From the IMG/VR virus record IMGVR_UViG_3300002835_006866, positions 31,852 through 95,851 of that record: DNA of 64,000 nt; one strand, given 5' to 3'. Below are positions 7,603 through 15,405 of the stretch, in pieces. Origin of the DNA: a virus. The position numbers and the translations under genes were made by a program. How positions within the stretch are numbered: position 1 is the stretch's first letter; each line of letters starts with the position of its first letter. The notes beneath the pieces were generated by a model. That model was not told the origin of the DNA and did not search any database. It saw only the letters and a list, made by a program, of their open reading frames with translations.

Positions 7603-9858
7603 ATGACAACTTTTACTGTTGAACAAAAGTCTCAGCTTGCTAAACTTATGGCAACTGAGAACCTTACGGTCGAACACCAAAAAATTCGAACTGCTATGTT
7701 CGATACAAAAAACCGTGTTCTCTACTTGCCAATTTGGCAAAATATGTCTGGCCACCTTTATGACCTTTTGACCGGTCATGAAGTTGGCCATGCTTTGTAC
7801 ACTCCTGCGGAAGGTTGGCATGATGTTGCTACCGACAAGTCTAAAGGCAAAGGATACAAATCATTCCTAAATGTTCTCGAAGATGCTCGAATCGAGAAAA
7901 AAGTAATTCGTAAATACCCCGGTCTTCGGCTTTCTTTCCGCAAAGCTTTCAATGACCTATTTGAGCGTGATTTCTTTGGCATTAAAGATCAAAACATTGA
8001 CAGCCTTTCCTTTATTGATCGATTGAATTTGTACACCAAGAGCCAATACTCTTTAGATATCGGTTTTACCGATGAAGAGCAATTGATGGTTCAAGAAGTA
8101 CAAGCTCTAGAAACTTGGGAAGATGTAGTAAAACTAGCCGATAAAATTTACCAATATTCTAAAGAAGAGCAATACCAACTGGAAACGATTCAAGATTTTT
8201 CCAATTCCAACGGCTCTTATGATGGTGAAGAAGAATTTGATTTCGATGATATTGAATCTGAAGAAGATGAAACCGATGGTGAACCAGATTCAACTTCTGA
8301 AGGTGGTGATAAAAACTCCAATCCGGAAAATTCTGAAAACTCCCAAGATGATTTCAATTCTGAAGGTGAAAAATCCAATGGATCAAATCTAGAATCTAGA
8401 AAAGAATCACAAAATTCTTTTGATAATGGCTTCGATGATTTTTCACCTGGATGCCAAACAGATGAACAGTATCGCAAGAATGAAGATAAACTTTTGGATG
8501 AAAAATGCAAACCTTACTTGTATTTGAATATGCCAACTCCGAATTTGGATGTCATTGTTACTCCTGCAAAGCGAGTACAACAACTTCTATCGGATAGTTT
8601 TGCTTCACAGATTGCTATAAATCGGTTCACGGCAAATGATGTAAACAAATTTGTTCAAGATTTCAAAACCAAAAACGAAAAGTATATCAACCTTTTGGTG
8701 AAAGAGTTTGAAATGCGTAAGGCTGCAAAAGCTTTTAGCAAATCAAAACAATCGGATACTGGTGATATTGATGTTTCCAAATTGTCTCTTTACAAGTTTG
8801 ATGATAATATTTTCCGTAAACTTACGATTGTGCCAAAAGGCAAATCGCATGGCATGATTCTTCTTTTGGATTATTCTGGTTCCATGTCACAAAACATGGC
8901 CGGCTCGATTGAACAAATTCTTGTTTTATCTTTGTTTTGCCGTAAAGTGAATATTCCTTTTCATGTTTATGCGTTTTCAAATTGCACAGCCACATGGTAT
9001 ATTGATAACGAAAAATCTTATGATGTAAGAAAGCCAGAATCTTTTAGTCAAAATCTAAATGAATTTGGTTCCTCTGATCTTATTCTTCGTGAATACTTGA
9101 ACTCAAATATGGGAAATGCTGAGTTTAACAAAGCATTGAAGAATATGATTTTGCTGAAAATGTCGTATGCTGGTCGTGGCACTCGGTATATTATGCGGCC
9201 ACAAAGTGAATCGTTATCAAATACACCAATGAATGAGGCGATCATAGCAATGAAACCTATTATGGAAAAATTCAAGAAAACCAATAACTTGGATATTACA
9301 AATTTGGTCATTGTTCATGACGGTGAATCTGATGATATCAATCGCTATCACAAAGAGCCCAATGAAGAAAATTCTGGGTATACTGGTTGGTACAATACTA
9401 CTTCACAAAACGTGATTATGCAGGATAAAAAAATAAAGTTTCAATCAAAAATTGAAACTAATTTGAATCAATCTCTTTTGAAGTGGTTTTCACAAACGAC
9501 TGGTTCTAAAATTTTTGGTTTCTTTATTGTTCCACCAACCAACATTAGTCGGGTATTGATGTCAAAATACTGTGATAAGAATGGTAATCATTTGCCTTAC
9601 AATGCCGATATGTGGGATATAAAGAAAGAATTAGCTAAAAAATTCAGAAAAGAAAAATACCTTCTTTCTAAGAACCCTGGATTTGATTCATTTTTCTTTA
9701 TAAATGGTGGTGATGATCTTTTGGCTGAAGATGAGGAACTTGAAATTGAAGGTAAAATAACTTCGGCTAAATTGAAAAATGCCTTCATGAAATATAATAA
9801 GAGCAAACAAATCAATCGAATTCTTGTTTCTAAATTCATTGAAGGTATTGCAACTTGA
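7603..9858 (+). CDS. CobT-like VWA-domain protein with HExGH motif
   Basis: 751 residues. An N-terminal metal-binding-like GHEVGH (H59, E60, H63), a very acidic low-complexity linker (about 205-290), then a C-terminal von Willebrand A domain with MIDAS motif D423-Y-S-G-S and later VIVHDGESDD. CobT is the VWA partner of AAA+ CobS in aerobic cobaltochelatase; MoxR-VWA pairs also act as metal-insertion or remodelling chaperones. The CobS-like partner is the next gene. No other cobalamin gene is visible, so the substrate is open. Confidence 0.8.
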   Translation: MTTFTVEQKSQLAKLMATENLTVEHQKIRTAMFDTKNRVLYLPIWQNMSGHLYDLLTGHEVGHALYTPAEGWHDVATDKSKGKGYKSFLNVLEDARIEKKVIRKYPGLRLSFRKAFNDLFERDFFGIKDQNIDSLSFIDRLNLYTKSQYSLDIGFTDEEQLMVQEVQALETWEDVVKLADKIYQYSKEEQYQLETIQDFSNSNGSYDGEEEFDFDDIESEEDETDGEPDSTSEGGDKNSNPENSENSQDDFNSEGEKSNGSNLESRKESQNSFDNGFDDFSPGCQTDEQYRKNEDKLLDEKCKPYLYLNMPTPNLDVIVTPAKRVQQLLSDSFASQIAINRFTANDVNKFVQDFKTKNEKYINLLVKEFEMRKAAKAFSKSKQSDTGDIDVSKLSLYKFDDNIFRKLTIVPKGKSHGMILLLDYSGSMSQNMAGSIEQILVLSLFCRKVNIPFHVYAFSNCTATWYIDNEKSYDVRKPESFSQNLNEFGSSDLILREYLNSNMGNAEFNKALKNMILLKMSYAGRGTRYIMRPQSESLSNTPMNEAIIAMKPIMEKFKKTNNLDITNLVIVHDGESDDINRYHKEPNEENSGYTGWYNTTSQNVIMQDKKIKFQSKIETNLNQSLLKWFSQTTGSKIFGFFIVPPTNISRVLMSKYCDKNGNHLPYNADMWDIKKELAKKFRKEKYLLSKNPGFDSFFFINGGDDLLAEDEELEIEGKITSAKLKNAFMKYNKSKQINRILVSKFIEGIAT

Positions 9859-9872
9859 TGTTGTTTATTGGC

Positions 9873-9901
9873 AACAGCCCTTGACAAAGGGCTGTTTTTT
9901 T
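9873..9901 (+). terminator. rho-independent terminator of the cobT-like gene
   Basis: A 10-bp perfect stem AACAGCCCTT/AAGGGCTGTT with a GACA loop (9883-9886) runs into seven Ts (9895-9901). The stem-loop also contains the -35 of the next promoter. Confidence 0.9.
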
Positions 9902-9909
9902 GATATAAT
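9881..9909 (+). promoter_or_regulatory. perfect consensus sigma70 promoter of the cobS-like gene
   Basis: TTGACA (9881-9886), 17-bp spacer, TATAAT (9904-9909), with TGA before the -10. The -35 lies in the apical part of the upstream terminator hairpin and the spacer contains its T-tract. Confidence 0.88.
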
Positions 9910-9921
9910 TGTTGTACAACA
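9910..9921. promoter_or_regulatory. palindrome at the transcription start (operator candidate)
   Basis: TGTTGTACAACA, a perfect 12-bp palindrome immediately after the -10 and spanning the predicted start near 9916. This is where a repressor would block initiation. No regulator is identified; the winged-helix protein at 11267 is one candidate. Confidence 0.45.
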
Positions 9922-9940
9922 TTGATATGGAGTTTACATT

Positions 9941-11113
9941 ATGACTAAGCGTGAAATGACCCGTCAAAAGTTTCTAGAAGCTCTCCAAGGTCTGGGTAAA
10001 GCCCAAGTGACTAAAACGGAGATTAAGCAAGTGTGTGAAACTTTGGGAATTTCTGGTGCTTCATGGTTTACTAAAGAAGAAACAAACAAAGTTTCCCGTG
10101 GCCTTTACCGAGTTCCTGCTGCCACTGTTGATACTGTTAATATGCAGGCTCAAGTTATTCCTATGACCAAAGCCATGGAAAAATCCACAAACAAAATCGT
10201 TAATGTTCAAACTGATTTGGACAGCGTTGATTTGATTCCTAAACAATACAAAAACTATGTTCCTTTTGGTGATTTTGAGGATATTGTTTCGATTGTTTCT
10301 TCGAAAAAGTTTTTCCCTGTTTTCGTTACTGGTCATTCTGGTAACGGTAAAACCATGAGCATCGAACAAGCCTGTGCAAAGGCAAAACGAAAATTCATTT
10401 GTATTTCGATGACACCTGAAACCGATGAAGGTGATCTTCTTGGTAATTATGTTCTGATTAATGGCAATATGGAATGGCGTGATGGTCCTGTGACCACTGC
10501 TGCTCGTCAAGGTGCTGTTCTGTGTATCGATGAGATTGACTATGGTGCTCAGAATCTATCTTGCCTTCAGCGTGTTCTAGAAGGTAAACCTTTCATGCTC
10601 AAAAAGAAAGGTGAACTGATTGTTCCTGCTGAAGGGTTCACTATCTTTGCTACCGCAAATACTAAAGGTAAAGGTTCTGATGACGGTCGTTATATGTTCA
10701 CCAATGTTCTGAACGAAGCATTTCTTGAGCGTTTTCTGAACACTTACGAACAGAAGTGGCCTCCTGTTAAAATCGAAAAGAAAATCATCGAAAAGGAACT
10801 ACAATCTGTTGGTCGTGAAGATGCCGATTTCTCTGATAAATTGGTATTGTGGGCTGATACAATTCGCCGAACTTTCGATGATGGTGGTTGTGATGAAGTG
10901 ATTTCTACTCGCCGTTTGGTGCATATCGTAAATACTTATGGTATTCACGGTGATAAAATGAAATCAATTTCGCTCTGCCTAAATCGCTTTGATGAAGATA
11001 CTAAGGCAAGTTTTCTCGATCTGTATAGCAAAATTGATGCCGGTGTTAATCCTGAAGAAATAACACCTGCTCCGGAAGTTTCAGCTCCTGTTGAACCAGA
11101 ACAACCTTTCTAA
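9941..11113 (+). CDS. cobS: CobS-like AAA+ ATPase (MoxR-type)
   Basis: 390 residues. An N-terminal helical region is followed by an AAA+ core: Walker A GHSGNGKT (131-138), Walker B VLCIDEID (D197), a sensor-1 ATANTKG stretch and a Pro-rich acidic C terminus. CobS-like genes are widespread in T4-like aquatic phages and carry this name, although cobalt chelation has not been the only role proposed. A VWA/CobT-like partner directly upstream suggests a two-protein ATPase machine. It has its own promoter and terminator, and a GGAG ribosome site before the ATG. Confidence 0.88.
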   Translation: MTKREMTRQKFLEALQGLGKAQVTKTEIKQVCETLGISGASWFTKEETNKVSRGLYRVPAATVDTVNMQAQVIPMTKAMEKSTNKIVNVQTDLDSVDLIPKQYKNYVPFGDFEDIVSIVSSKKFFPVFVTGHSGNGKTMSIEQACAKAKRKFICISMTPETDEGDLLGNYVLINGNMEWRDGPVTTAARQGAVLCIDEIDYGAQNLSCLQRVLEGKPFMLKKKGELIVPAEGFTIFATANTKGKGSDDGRYMFTNVLNEAFLERFLNTYEQKWPPVKIEKKIIEKELQSVGREDADFSDKLVLWADTIRRTFDDGGCDEVISTRRLVHIVNTYGIHGDKMKSISLCLNRFDEDTKASFLDLYSKIDAGVNPEEITPAPEVSAPVEPEQPF

Positions 11114-11121
11114 TCAATTTC

Positions 11122-11151
11122 AGCCCATCGGTTAAGATGGGCTATTTTTTT
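11122..11151 (+). terminator. rho-independent terminator after cobS
   Basis: AGCCCATC (11122-11129), loop GGTTAA, GATGGGCT (11136-11143), then A and seven Ts. Stem of 8 bp without mismatches. Confidence 0.9.
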
Positions 11152-11171
11152 ATCTTTTACCTGACTAACTG

Positions 11172-11200
11172 TTGACAAACAAAGAAGGTAAGTTTATAAT
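11172..11200 (+). promoter_or_regulatory. perfect consensus sigma70 promoter of the winged-helix gene
   Basis: TTGACA (11172-11177), 17-bp spacer, TATAAT (11195-11200). The promoter is flanked by inverted copies GTTGACA (11171-11177) and TGTCAAC (11201-11207), whose start points are 30 bp apart, about three helical turns. Confidence 0.88.
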
Positions 11201-11207
11201 TGTCAAC

Positions 11208-11249
11208 TTGAGAGAACGGTCTCCTCTCAACCGTTTTTAATGTGAGACC
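11208..11249 (+). promoter_or_regulatory. H-type pseudoknot-like 5' leader
   Basis: Stem 1 TTGAGAG (11208-11214) pairs with CTCTCAA (11224-11230). GGTCTC in its loop (11218-11223) pairs with GAGACC (11244-11249). Connectors are 3, 0 and 13 nt, which fits a coaxially stacked H-type pseudoknot. The predicted transcript starts at about 11207, directly before it, and the GGAG ribosome site follows 7 nt after it. An alternative stem AACGGT/ACCGTT (11215-11220/11230-11235), followed by three more Ts, competes with it. Confidence 0.5.
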
Positions 11250-11266
11250 AATTTATGGAGTTTGTT

Positions 11267-11557
11267 ATGCCTAACTATTCTAACATGTCTGCAAAAGAAA
11301 AAATCCTTGCTTATCTTTCGAAAGAAGATGGCTACAACACTTTGACCGTTGCACAAGCTCGTGCTCGCTTCAAAATCGATAATGTGACTGCCCGTATCGA
11401 TGAACTCCGCAAAGAGGGATATGCGATTTATACCAATCGTAAAACTCTCGCCGATGGCCGCAAGATTCAATACTACAAACTAGGCAAGCCAACTAAGAAA
11501 GTTGTCGCCGCTGGTGTAGAATATCTTCGTATGCAAGGTATCAATGCTTTTGCCTAA
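11267..11557 (+). CDS. small winged-helix DNA-binding protein
   Basis: 96 residues from the second in-frame ATG (11267), chosen because GGAG at 11257-11260 lies 6 nt upstream; the ATG at 11255 itself overlaps that site. Predicted fold: N-terminal helix (SAKEKILAYL), turn, a recognition helix around VTARIDELRKEGY and a wing with YTNRKTLADGRKIQYYKLG. Such winged helices often are transcription regulators. It has a private promoter, pseudoknot-like leader and terminator, consistent with high, tightly set expression and possible autoregulation. Confidence 0.75.
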   Translation: MPNYSNMSAKEKILAYLSKEDGYNTLTVAQARARFKIDNVTARIDELRKEGYAIYTNRKTLADGRKIQYYKLGKPTKKVVAAGVEYLRMQGINAFA

Positions 11558-11577
11558 TTTGGGCTAGAAAAAGCATC

Positions 11578-11619
11578 GAGGAAGTAATACATATAGGTGT
11601 TACTTCCTCTTTTTATTTT
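11578..11619 (+). terminator. rho-independent terminator after the winged-helix gene
   Basis: GAGGAAGTAA (11578-11587) pairs perfectly with TTACTTCCTC (11600-11609), followed by TTTTTATTTT. A second inverted repeat, ATGCTTTT (start near 11544) with AAAAGCAT, spans the stop codon just upstream. Confidence 0.88.
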
Positions 11620-11630
11620 ATGGGTGAATT

Positions 11631-12446
11631 ATGGAAATTGAAGTTAAGATTGATGATTTGAAGAAAAATAAAATATTTGTTGCTACGCCGATGTATGGCG
11701 GTATGTCACATGGACTGTATGTAAAGTCCTGCCTCGATTTACAAACAGTTATGACACAATACGGTGTAGAAACCAAATTTTCATTTCTGTTTAATGAATC
11801 ACTCATTACCAGAGCAAGAAATTATTTGGTAGACGAGTTTCTCCGCTCAGGTTACACACACTTACTTTTCATTGACTCGGATATTCATTACAATCCGCAA
11901 GATGTTTTAGCTCTGTTGGCATTAGATAAGGATGTTATTGGTGCTCCTTATCCAAAAAAATCTATTAACTGGGGTAATGTGGCTACAGCTGCACGAACAC
12001 ACCCAAATATGGAACCAAAAGAACTTGAAAACCTTGTTGGTGAATATGTATTCAATGTAGTGAAAGGCACACAACACTTTCAAGTTACCGAACCCTTAGA
12101 AGTGATGGAAATTGGAACAGGTTTCATGTTGGTAAAACGTAACGTGTTTGAAAGAATGGAAGTGGAATATCCAAACATTCGATACAAGCCAGATCATGTT
12201 GGTCAAGCCAACTTTGATGGATCACGTTACATTCATGCCTACTTTGATACAGTAATTGACCACAAAGATTCTATCACTGGTGGTGGATCAGAACGCTATC
12301 TATCAGAAGATTACATGTTCTGCCAAATGTGGCGTAAAATGGGCGGTAAAATCTATCTGTGTCCTTGGATGAGAACACAACATATTGGTACTTACGCTTT
12401 CACAGGTAATATGCCTGCTGTTGCTCAATTCACTGGAAGGCTGTAA
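11631..12446 (+). CDS. glycosyltransferase-like (GT-A fold) protein
   Basis: 271 residues. VATPMYGGMSHGLYVKSCLDL at the N terminus, then HLLFIDSDIHYNP with a DSD motif of the DxD type that binds metal and the sugar nucleotide, EIGTGFMLVKRNVFE as in family-2-like enzymes, and a late DYMFCQMWRKMGGKIY with an acidic catalytic-base candidate. Similar proteins are common in aquatic T4-like phages near gp45. Acceptor unknown; DNA, capsid or host glycan are possible. Confidence 0.7.
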   Translation: MEIEVKIDDLKKNKIFVATPMYGGMSHGLYVKSCLDLQTVMTQYGVETKFSFLFNESLITRARNYLVDEFLRSGYTHLLFIDSDIHYNPQDVLALLALDKDVIGAPYPKKSINWGNVATAARTHPNMEPKELENLVGEYVFNVVKGTQHFQVTEPLEVMEIGTGFMLVKRNVFERMEVEYPNIRYKPDHVGQANFDGSRYIHAYFDTVIDHKDSITGGGSERYLSEDYMFCQMWRKMGGKIYLCPWMRTQHIGTYAFTGNMPAVAQFTGRL

Positions 12447-12751
12447 TGCAAGAGCAAGGTCGTAAATTTGATGGAGGCAAACTAGAATATGGTTTGCTTC
12501 CACCTTTGGCTTTAAAAGCCACAGTTGATGTTCTTACCTTTGGTGCTCAAAAGTATGAACGTGATAATTGGAAAAAAGTTTCTGATTCCAAACGTAGATA
12601 CTTTGATGCCATGCAAAGACATATCTGGGCATGGAAAGAAGGTGAAGTAAATGATCCTGAATCTGGTCGCCATCACTTAGCTCATGCTATGTGTTGCCTC
12701 ATGTTTCTGTATGAACATGATATACTATATTCAGTAGATGACAATTCTTAA
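12446..12751 (+). CDS. dATP/dGTP diphosphohydrolase-type domain protein (DUF5664-like)
   Basis: 101 residues, read from a TAATG junction. The RKFDGGKLEYGLLPPLALKA start, FGAQKYERDNWK and RHIWAWKEGEVNDPESGRHHLAHAMCCLMFL match the small all-alpha DUF5664 family, related to MazG-type nucleotide pyrophosphohydrolases. The acidic and His residues in the last block likely bind metal. It may trim specific dNTPs during phage replication. Directly upstream of gp45. Confidence 0.7.
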   Translation: MQEQGRKFDGGKLEYGLLPPLALKATVDVLTFGAQKYERDNWKKVSDSKRRYFDAMQRHIWAWKEGEVNDPESGRHHLAHAMCCLMFLYEHDILYSVDDNS

Positions 12752-12765
12752 TTATGGAGTAAAAC

Positions 12766-13455
12766 ATGAAGTTATCAAATGATACCCTTTCTGTACTAAA
12801 AAACTTTGGTTCTATCAATCAAGGTTTGTTTTTCAAAAAAGGTAACACACTAAAGACAGTTTCTTCTCATAAAAATATTCTCGCTCAAGTGGATATTAAA
12901 GAAGATATTCCTACTGATTTTGGTGTTTATGACCTAAACAATTTTCTTTCTGTAGTTTCTCTACACAAAGATGACCCGTCTTTCGATTTCGACGACAAGC
13001 ATGTGGTGATCGTTGGTAATAAAGGTCGTAGTAAAATCAAATATCGTTTTTGTGATCCAAAAATGATTAACACACCACCCGAAAAAGATATTGCAATGCC
13101 AGAACCAGAAATCAAGTTCGAATTTTCTTCGGAAGATTTCGAATGGATTCTACGTGCTGCGTCTGTTCTATCTTCTCCTCATGTGGCTATTCAATCTGAT
13201 GGTGAAGAAGTTCATATCGTCACACTCGACCTTCAAAATGACTCTTCGCATACCGACTCTCTTAAACTAAATGTTAAGGGTGATGGTAACAAATACAAGA
13301 TGATTTTCAAAACAGAAAACATCACTAAAGTTATGCCCGGTTCTTATGATGTTTTTATTTCTTCAAAAGGAATCTCCCGTTGGAATAACAAAAACATCGC
13401 TCTAAAATACTGGATCACTACTGAATCTGGAAGCAAATTCGAAAGGTCTGAATAA
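12766..13455 (+). CDS. 45: gp45 sliding clamp
   Basis: 229 residues, the size of T4 gp45 (228). The MKLSNDTLSVLKNFGSINQG start and the YDLNNFLSVVSLH, SKIKYRFCDP and KYWITTE stretches match the phage clamp, a trimeric ring that holds the polymerase on DNA and also activates late transcription with gp55. GGAG precedes the ATG. Its end overlaps the next ATG (TAATG). Confidence 0.93.
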   Translation: MKLSNDTLSVLKNFGSINQGLFFKKGNTLKTVSSHKNILAQVDIKEDIPTDFGVYDLNNFLSVVSLHKDDPSFDFDDKHVVIVGNKGRSKIKYRFCDPKMINTPPEKDIAMPEPEIKFEFSSEDFEWILRAASVLSSPHVAIQSDGEEVHIVTLDLQNDSSHTDSLKLNVKGDGNKYKMIFKTENITKVMPGSYDVFISSKGISRWNNKNIALKYWITTESGSKFERSE

Positions 13456-13673
13456 TGGCTTTATATAACTTTACAAATGTTTTTGAAGGTAATGCATCAG
13501 ACACTATCGCTATCAACTCTGACTATGTTGTAGCCGTGTATGAAACATTGTATCCTAATCCTGATACAAATGAACTTGATGCTGTCACGAATATTTTTAC
13601 CTCAAATAGTATTACATACCAAGTTAGAGAGAATTACTTAACTGTAATTGCCACATTAAACTCTAACAACTGA
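13455..13673 (+). CDS. small protein of unknown function between gp45 and gp44
   Basis: 72 residues, starting one base inside the gp45 stop. Mostly beta-prone and acidic (NTN..DTIAINSDYVVAVYETL). No Cys, no basic patch. The position is interesting because it separates clamp from clamp loader, but I see no recognisable motif. Confidence 0.6.
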   Translation: MALYNFTNVFEGNASDTIAINSDYVVAVYETLYPNPDTNELDAVTNIFTSNSITYQVRENYLTVIATLNSNN

Positions 13674-13679
13674 TACAAT
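13648..13679 (+). promoter_or_regulatory. possible extended -10 promoter before gp44
   Basis: TGATACAAT with -10 TACAAT at 13674-13679 and TTGCCA at 13648-13653, spacer 20 bp. The same TTGCC-N20-(-10) layout is seen at 7402-7433 and 18648-18679. The spacing is not standard for sigma70, so this is a weak call. Confidence 0.35.
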
Positions 13680-13712
13680 TACACTTTATTATGATTTACG
13701 TGAGGACTAAAA

Positions 13713-14645
13713 ATGGAACATCTATTGTGGACAGAGAAGTATCGTCCCAAAACCATCGAAGATTGTATTCTCCCGGAACGGCTAAAGAAGCCGTTTCAGG
13801 AGTACGTCAATCAACAAAACATTCCAAATCTTCTCTTGAGTGGTGGAGCGGGCGTTGGGAAAACAACAGTAGCGAAAGCTCTGTGCAACGAGATCGGCTG
13901 CGACTACATCGTAATCAATGGTTCTGATGAAAGAAACATCGACACATTTCGTGTAACGATTAAGAACTATGCTTCATCTATGTCTTTGTCTGGTGGCCGC
14001 AAGGTCATCATCATTGATGAAGCTGATTATCTGAATCCAAATTCGACACAGCCTGCTCTTCGTAATGCTATAGAAGAGTTTGCAAGTAATTGCTCTTTCA
14101 TCTTTACTTGTAACTACAAGAATCGAATCATTGAGCCGTTGCATAGTCGCTGTGCTGTCGTTGAATTCAATTTGAAGAATGGTGAGAAGGCTAAGATGGC
14201 TTCTCTCTTTTTCATGAGAATTCAATCGATTTTGCAAAGTGAAAAAGTCGAGTATGATGACAAGGTCCTGGCTGAGCTCATCAAGAAACACTTTCCAGAC
14301 TTTCGCCGTATCATCAATGAGCTGCAGCGTTACTCTCAGTTTGGTAAGATCGATACTGGTATCCTGTCGCAGATTGGTGATATAACCCTTACTGAGCTGA
14401 TTGGCTACCTGAAGTCGAAAGACTTTTCTAATGTCCGGAAGTGGGTGGCCAGCCATGACATTGATCCTGCCACCATGTACAGGAAGATTTACGATTCGCT
14501 AAATGAGTTGCTAAAGCCGCAATCCGTTCCGCAGGCCATAATTATTTTAGCGGATTATCAGTATAAAGCGGCATTTGTCGCTGACCAGGAGATAAATACT
14601 TTGGCTATGCTCACGGAAATCATGGTCGATTGCGAGTTTTTATGA
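13713..14645 (+). CDS. 44: gp44 clamp-loader ATPase subunit
   Basis: 310 residues. WTEKYRPKTIEDCILPERLKKPF, Walker A SGGAGVGKTT, Walker B VIIIDEADYL and the SRC motif (LHSRCAV) of RFC/gp44 proteins are all present. It forms the 4:1 gp44/gp62 complex that opens and loads gp45. Codon use looks more GC-rich than in the neighbours, hinting at replacement from another phage lineage (visual impression only). Confidence 0.93.
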   Translation: MEHLLWTEKYRPKTIEDCILPERLKKPFQEYVNQQNIPNLLLSGGAGVGKTTVAKALCNEIGCDYIVINGSDERNIDTFRVTIKNYASSMSLSGGRKVIIIDEADYLNPNSTQPALRNAIEEFASNCSFIFTCNYKNRIIEPLHSRCAVVEFNLKNGEKAKMASLFFMRIQSILQSEKVEYDDKVLAELIKKHFPDFRRIINELQRYSQFGKIDTGILSQIGDITLTELIGYLKSKDFSNVRKWVASHDIDPATMYRKIYDSLNELLKPQSVPQAIIILADYQYKAAFVADQEINTLAMLTEIMVDCEFL

Positions 14646-15121
14646 GTTTACACAGAAGCGATATCACAATTGAAGAAGGTTTAAAAGTATTTGACGAACC
14701 TGCTAAAAGACTTGCTAAGTTGGTGATTCCAAAAATCATTGACTCGATAGTTGAAGTTCAAGAGCACCCAAACAAATACAGTATAGATTTGATTGGATAT
14801 CAAAGTGAAGATTCTCCTGTGGCCTACATTGAGGTTGAAACTTCCCACTCTTGGAAAACTGTAAATTTCCCTTGGAAAAGACTATCGTATCTTGAAGAGA
14901 GAAAGGGTCGATACCTCTACAAAGAAGAGTATCTTAATTTGAATATGTACTTTGTAATGTTCAATAAAGATTTTACAAGTTTTGCCATCACAGACAGAAA
15001 TTCTATATTAAAATCTCCTGTGGAATCACATGTCAGAACTTGGAGAGGAAAAGAGCCAGAGAAGTTTAGAATGATTGACCGAAAAGACTTCGATGTTTAT
15101 ATCGTGAAAGATTTGTTGTGA
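14642..15121 (+). CDS. unknown protein, possible PD-(D/E)XK-like fold
   Basis: 159 residues from the ATG at 14642, which overlaps the gp44 stop (ATGA); a TTG 12 bases earlier is less likely. The stretch YSIDLIGYQ..VAYIEVETS resembles the D...ExE core of PD-(D/E)XK nucleases, followed by a WKR/LEERKGRYL segment. The third catalytic Lys is not in the usual place. It takes the position that gp62 has in T4. Confidence 0.5.
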   Translation: MSLHRSDITIEEGLKVFDEPAKRLAKLVIPKIIDSIVEVQEHPNKYSIDLIGYQSEDSPVAYIEVETSHSWKTVNFPWKRLSYLEERKGRYLYKEEYLNLNMYFVMFNKDFTSFAITDRNSILKSPVESHVRTWRGKEPEKFRMIDRKDFDVYIVKDLL

Positions 15122-15405
15122 AGGGAGAAACCAATGCTATTTTCCAATGGATACGTGATGACTTTGATTCCCATCCTGCCCGTTTTGTCATTGAGCTTTT
15201 GGCTTGGGGCATTAGCATTGGGTGTAGCCTTACTATGGCGATCACAGTCCCTAATCCTCCACTCCTCACTCTTTACCCTGCTTGGATTACTGGCTGCATC
15301 ATGTATTCTTGGGCTGCTTATTCTAGGAAATCGTTTGGCATGCTGGCTAACTATTTGCTCATAACTGCAATAGATACATTTGGACTGATTAGGATGTTGA
15401 CATGA
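15118..15405 (+). CDS. small inner-membrane protein
   Basis: 95 residues with a GTG start in a GTGA overlap. Three predicted membrane segments (about 22-42, 48-67 and 72-92). An alternative reading frame at 15134-15364 is also hydrophobic, which is expected because a T-rich membrane gene gives hydrophobic codons in two frames. The longer frame ends exactly at the gp62 start (ATGA). Function unknown. Confidence 0.6.
   Translation: MKGETNAIFQWIRDDFDSHPARFVIELLAWGISIGCSLTMAITVPNPPLLTLYPAWITGCIMYSWAAYSRKSFGMLANYLLITAIDTFGLIRMLT

Noticed and set aside
10061-10510. 149-codon - strand frame across the cobS-like gene
   Set aside because: Antisense of the Walker A region; composition rich in His/Asn/Ile, no family pattern.
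13974-14456. 160-codon - strand frame across gp44
   Set aside because: Lies wholly within gp44 motifs; no start context.
15134-15364. Alternative hydrophobic 76-codon frame
   Set aside because: Competes with a longer membrane frame that has exact start/stop overlaps on both sides; kept the latter.
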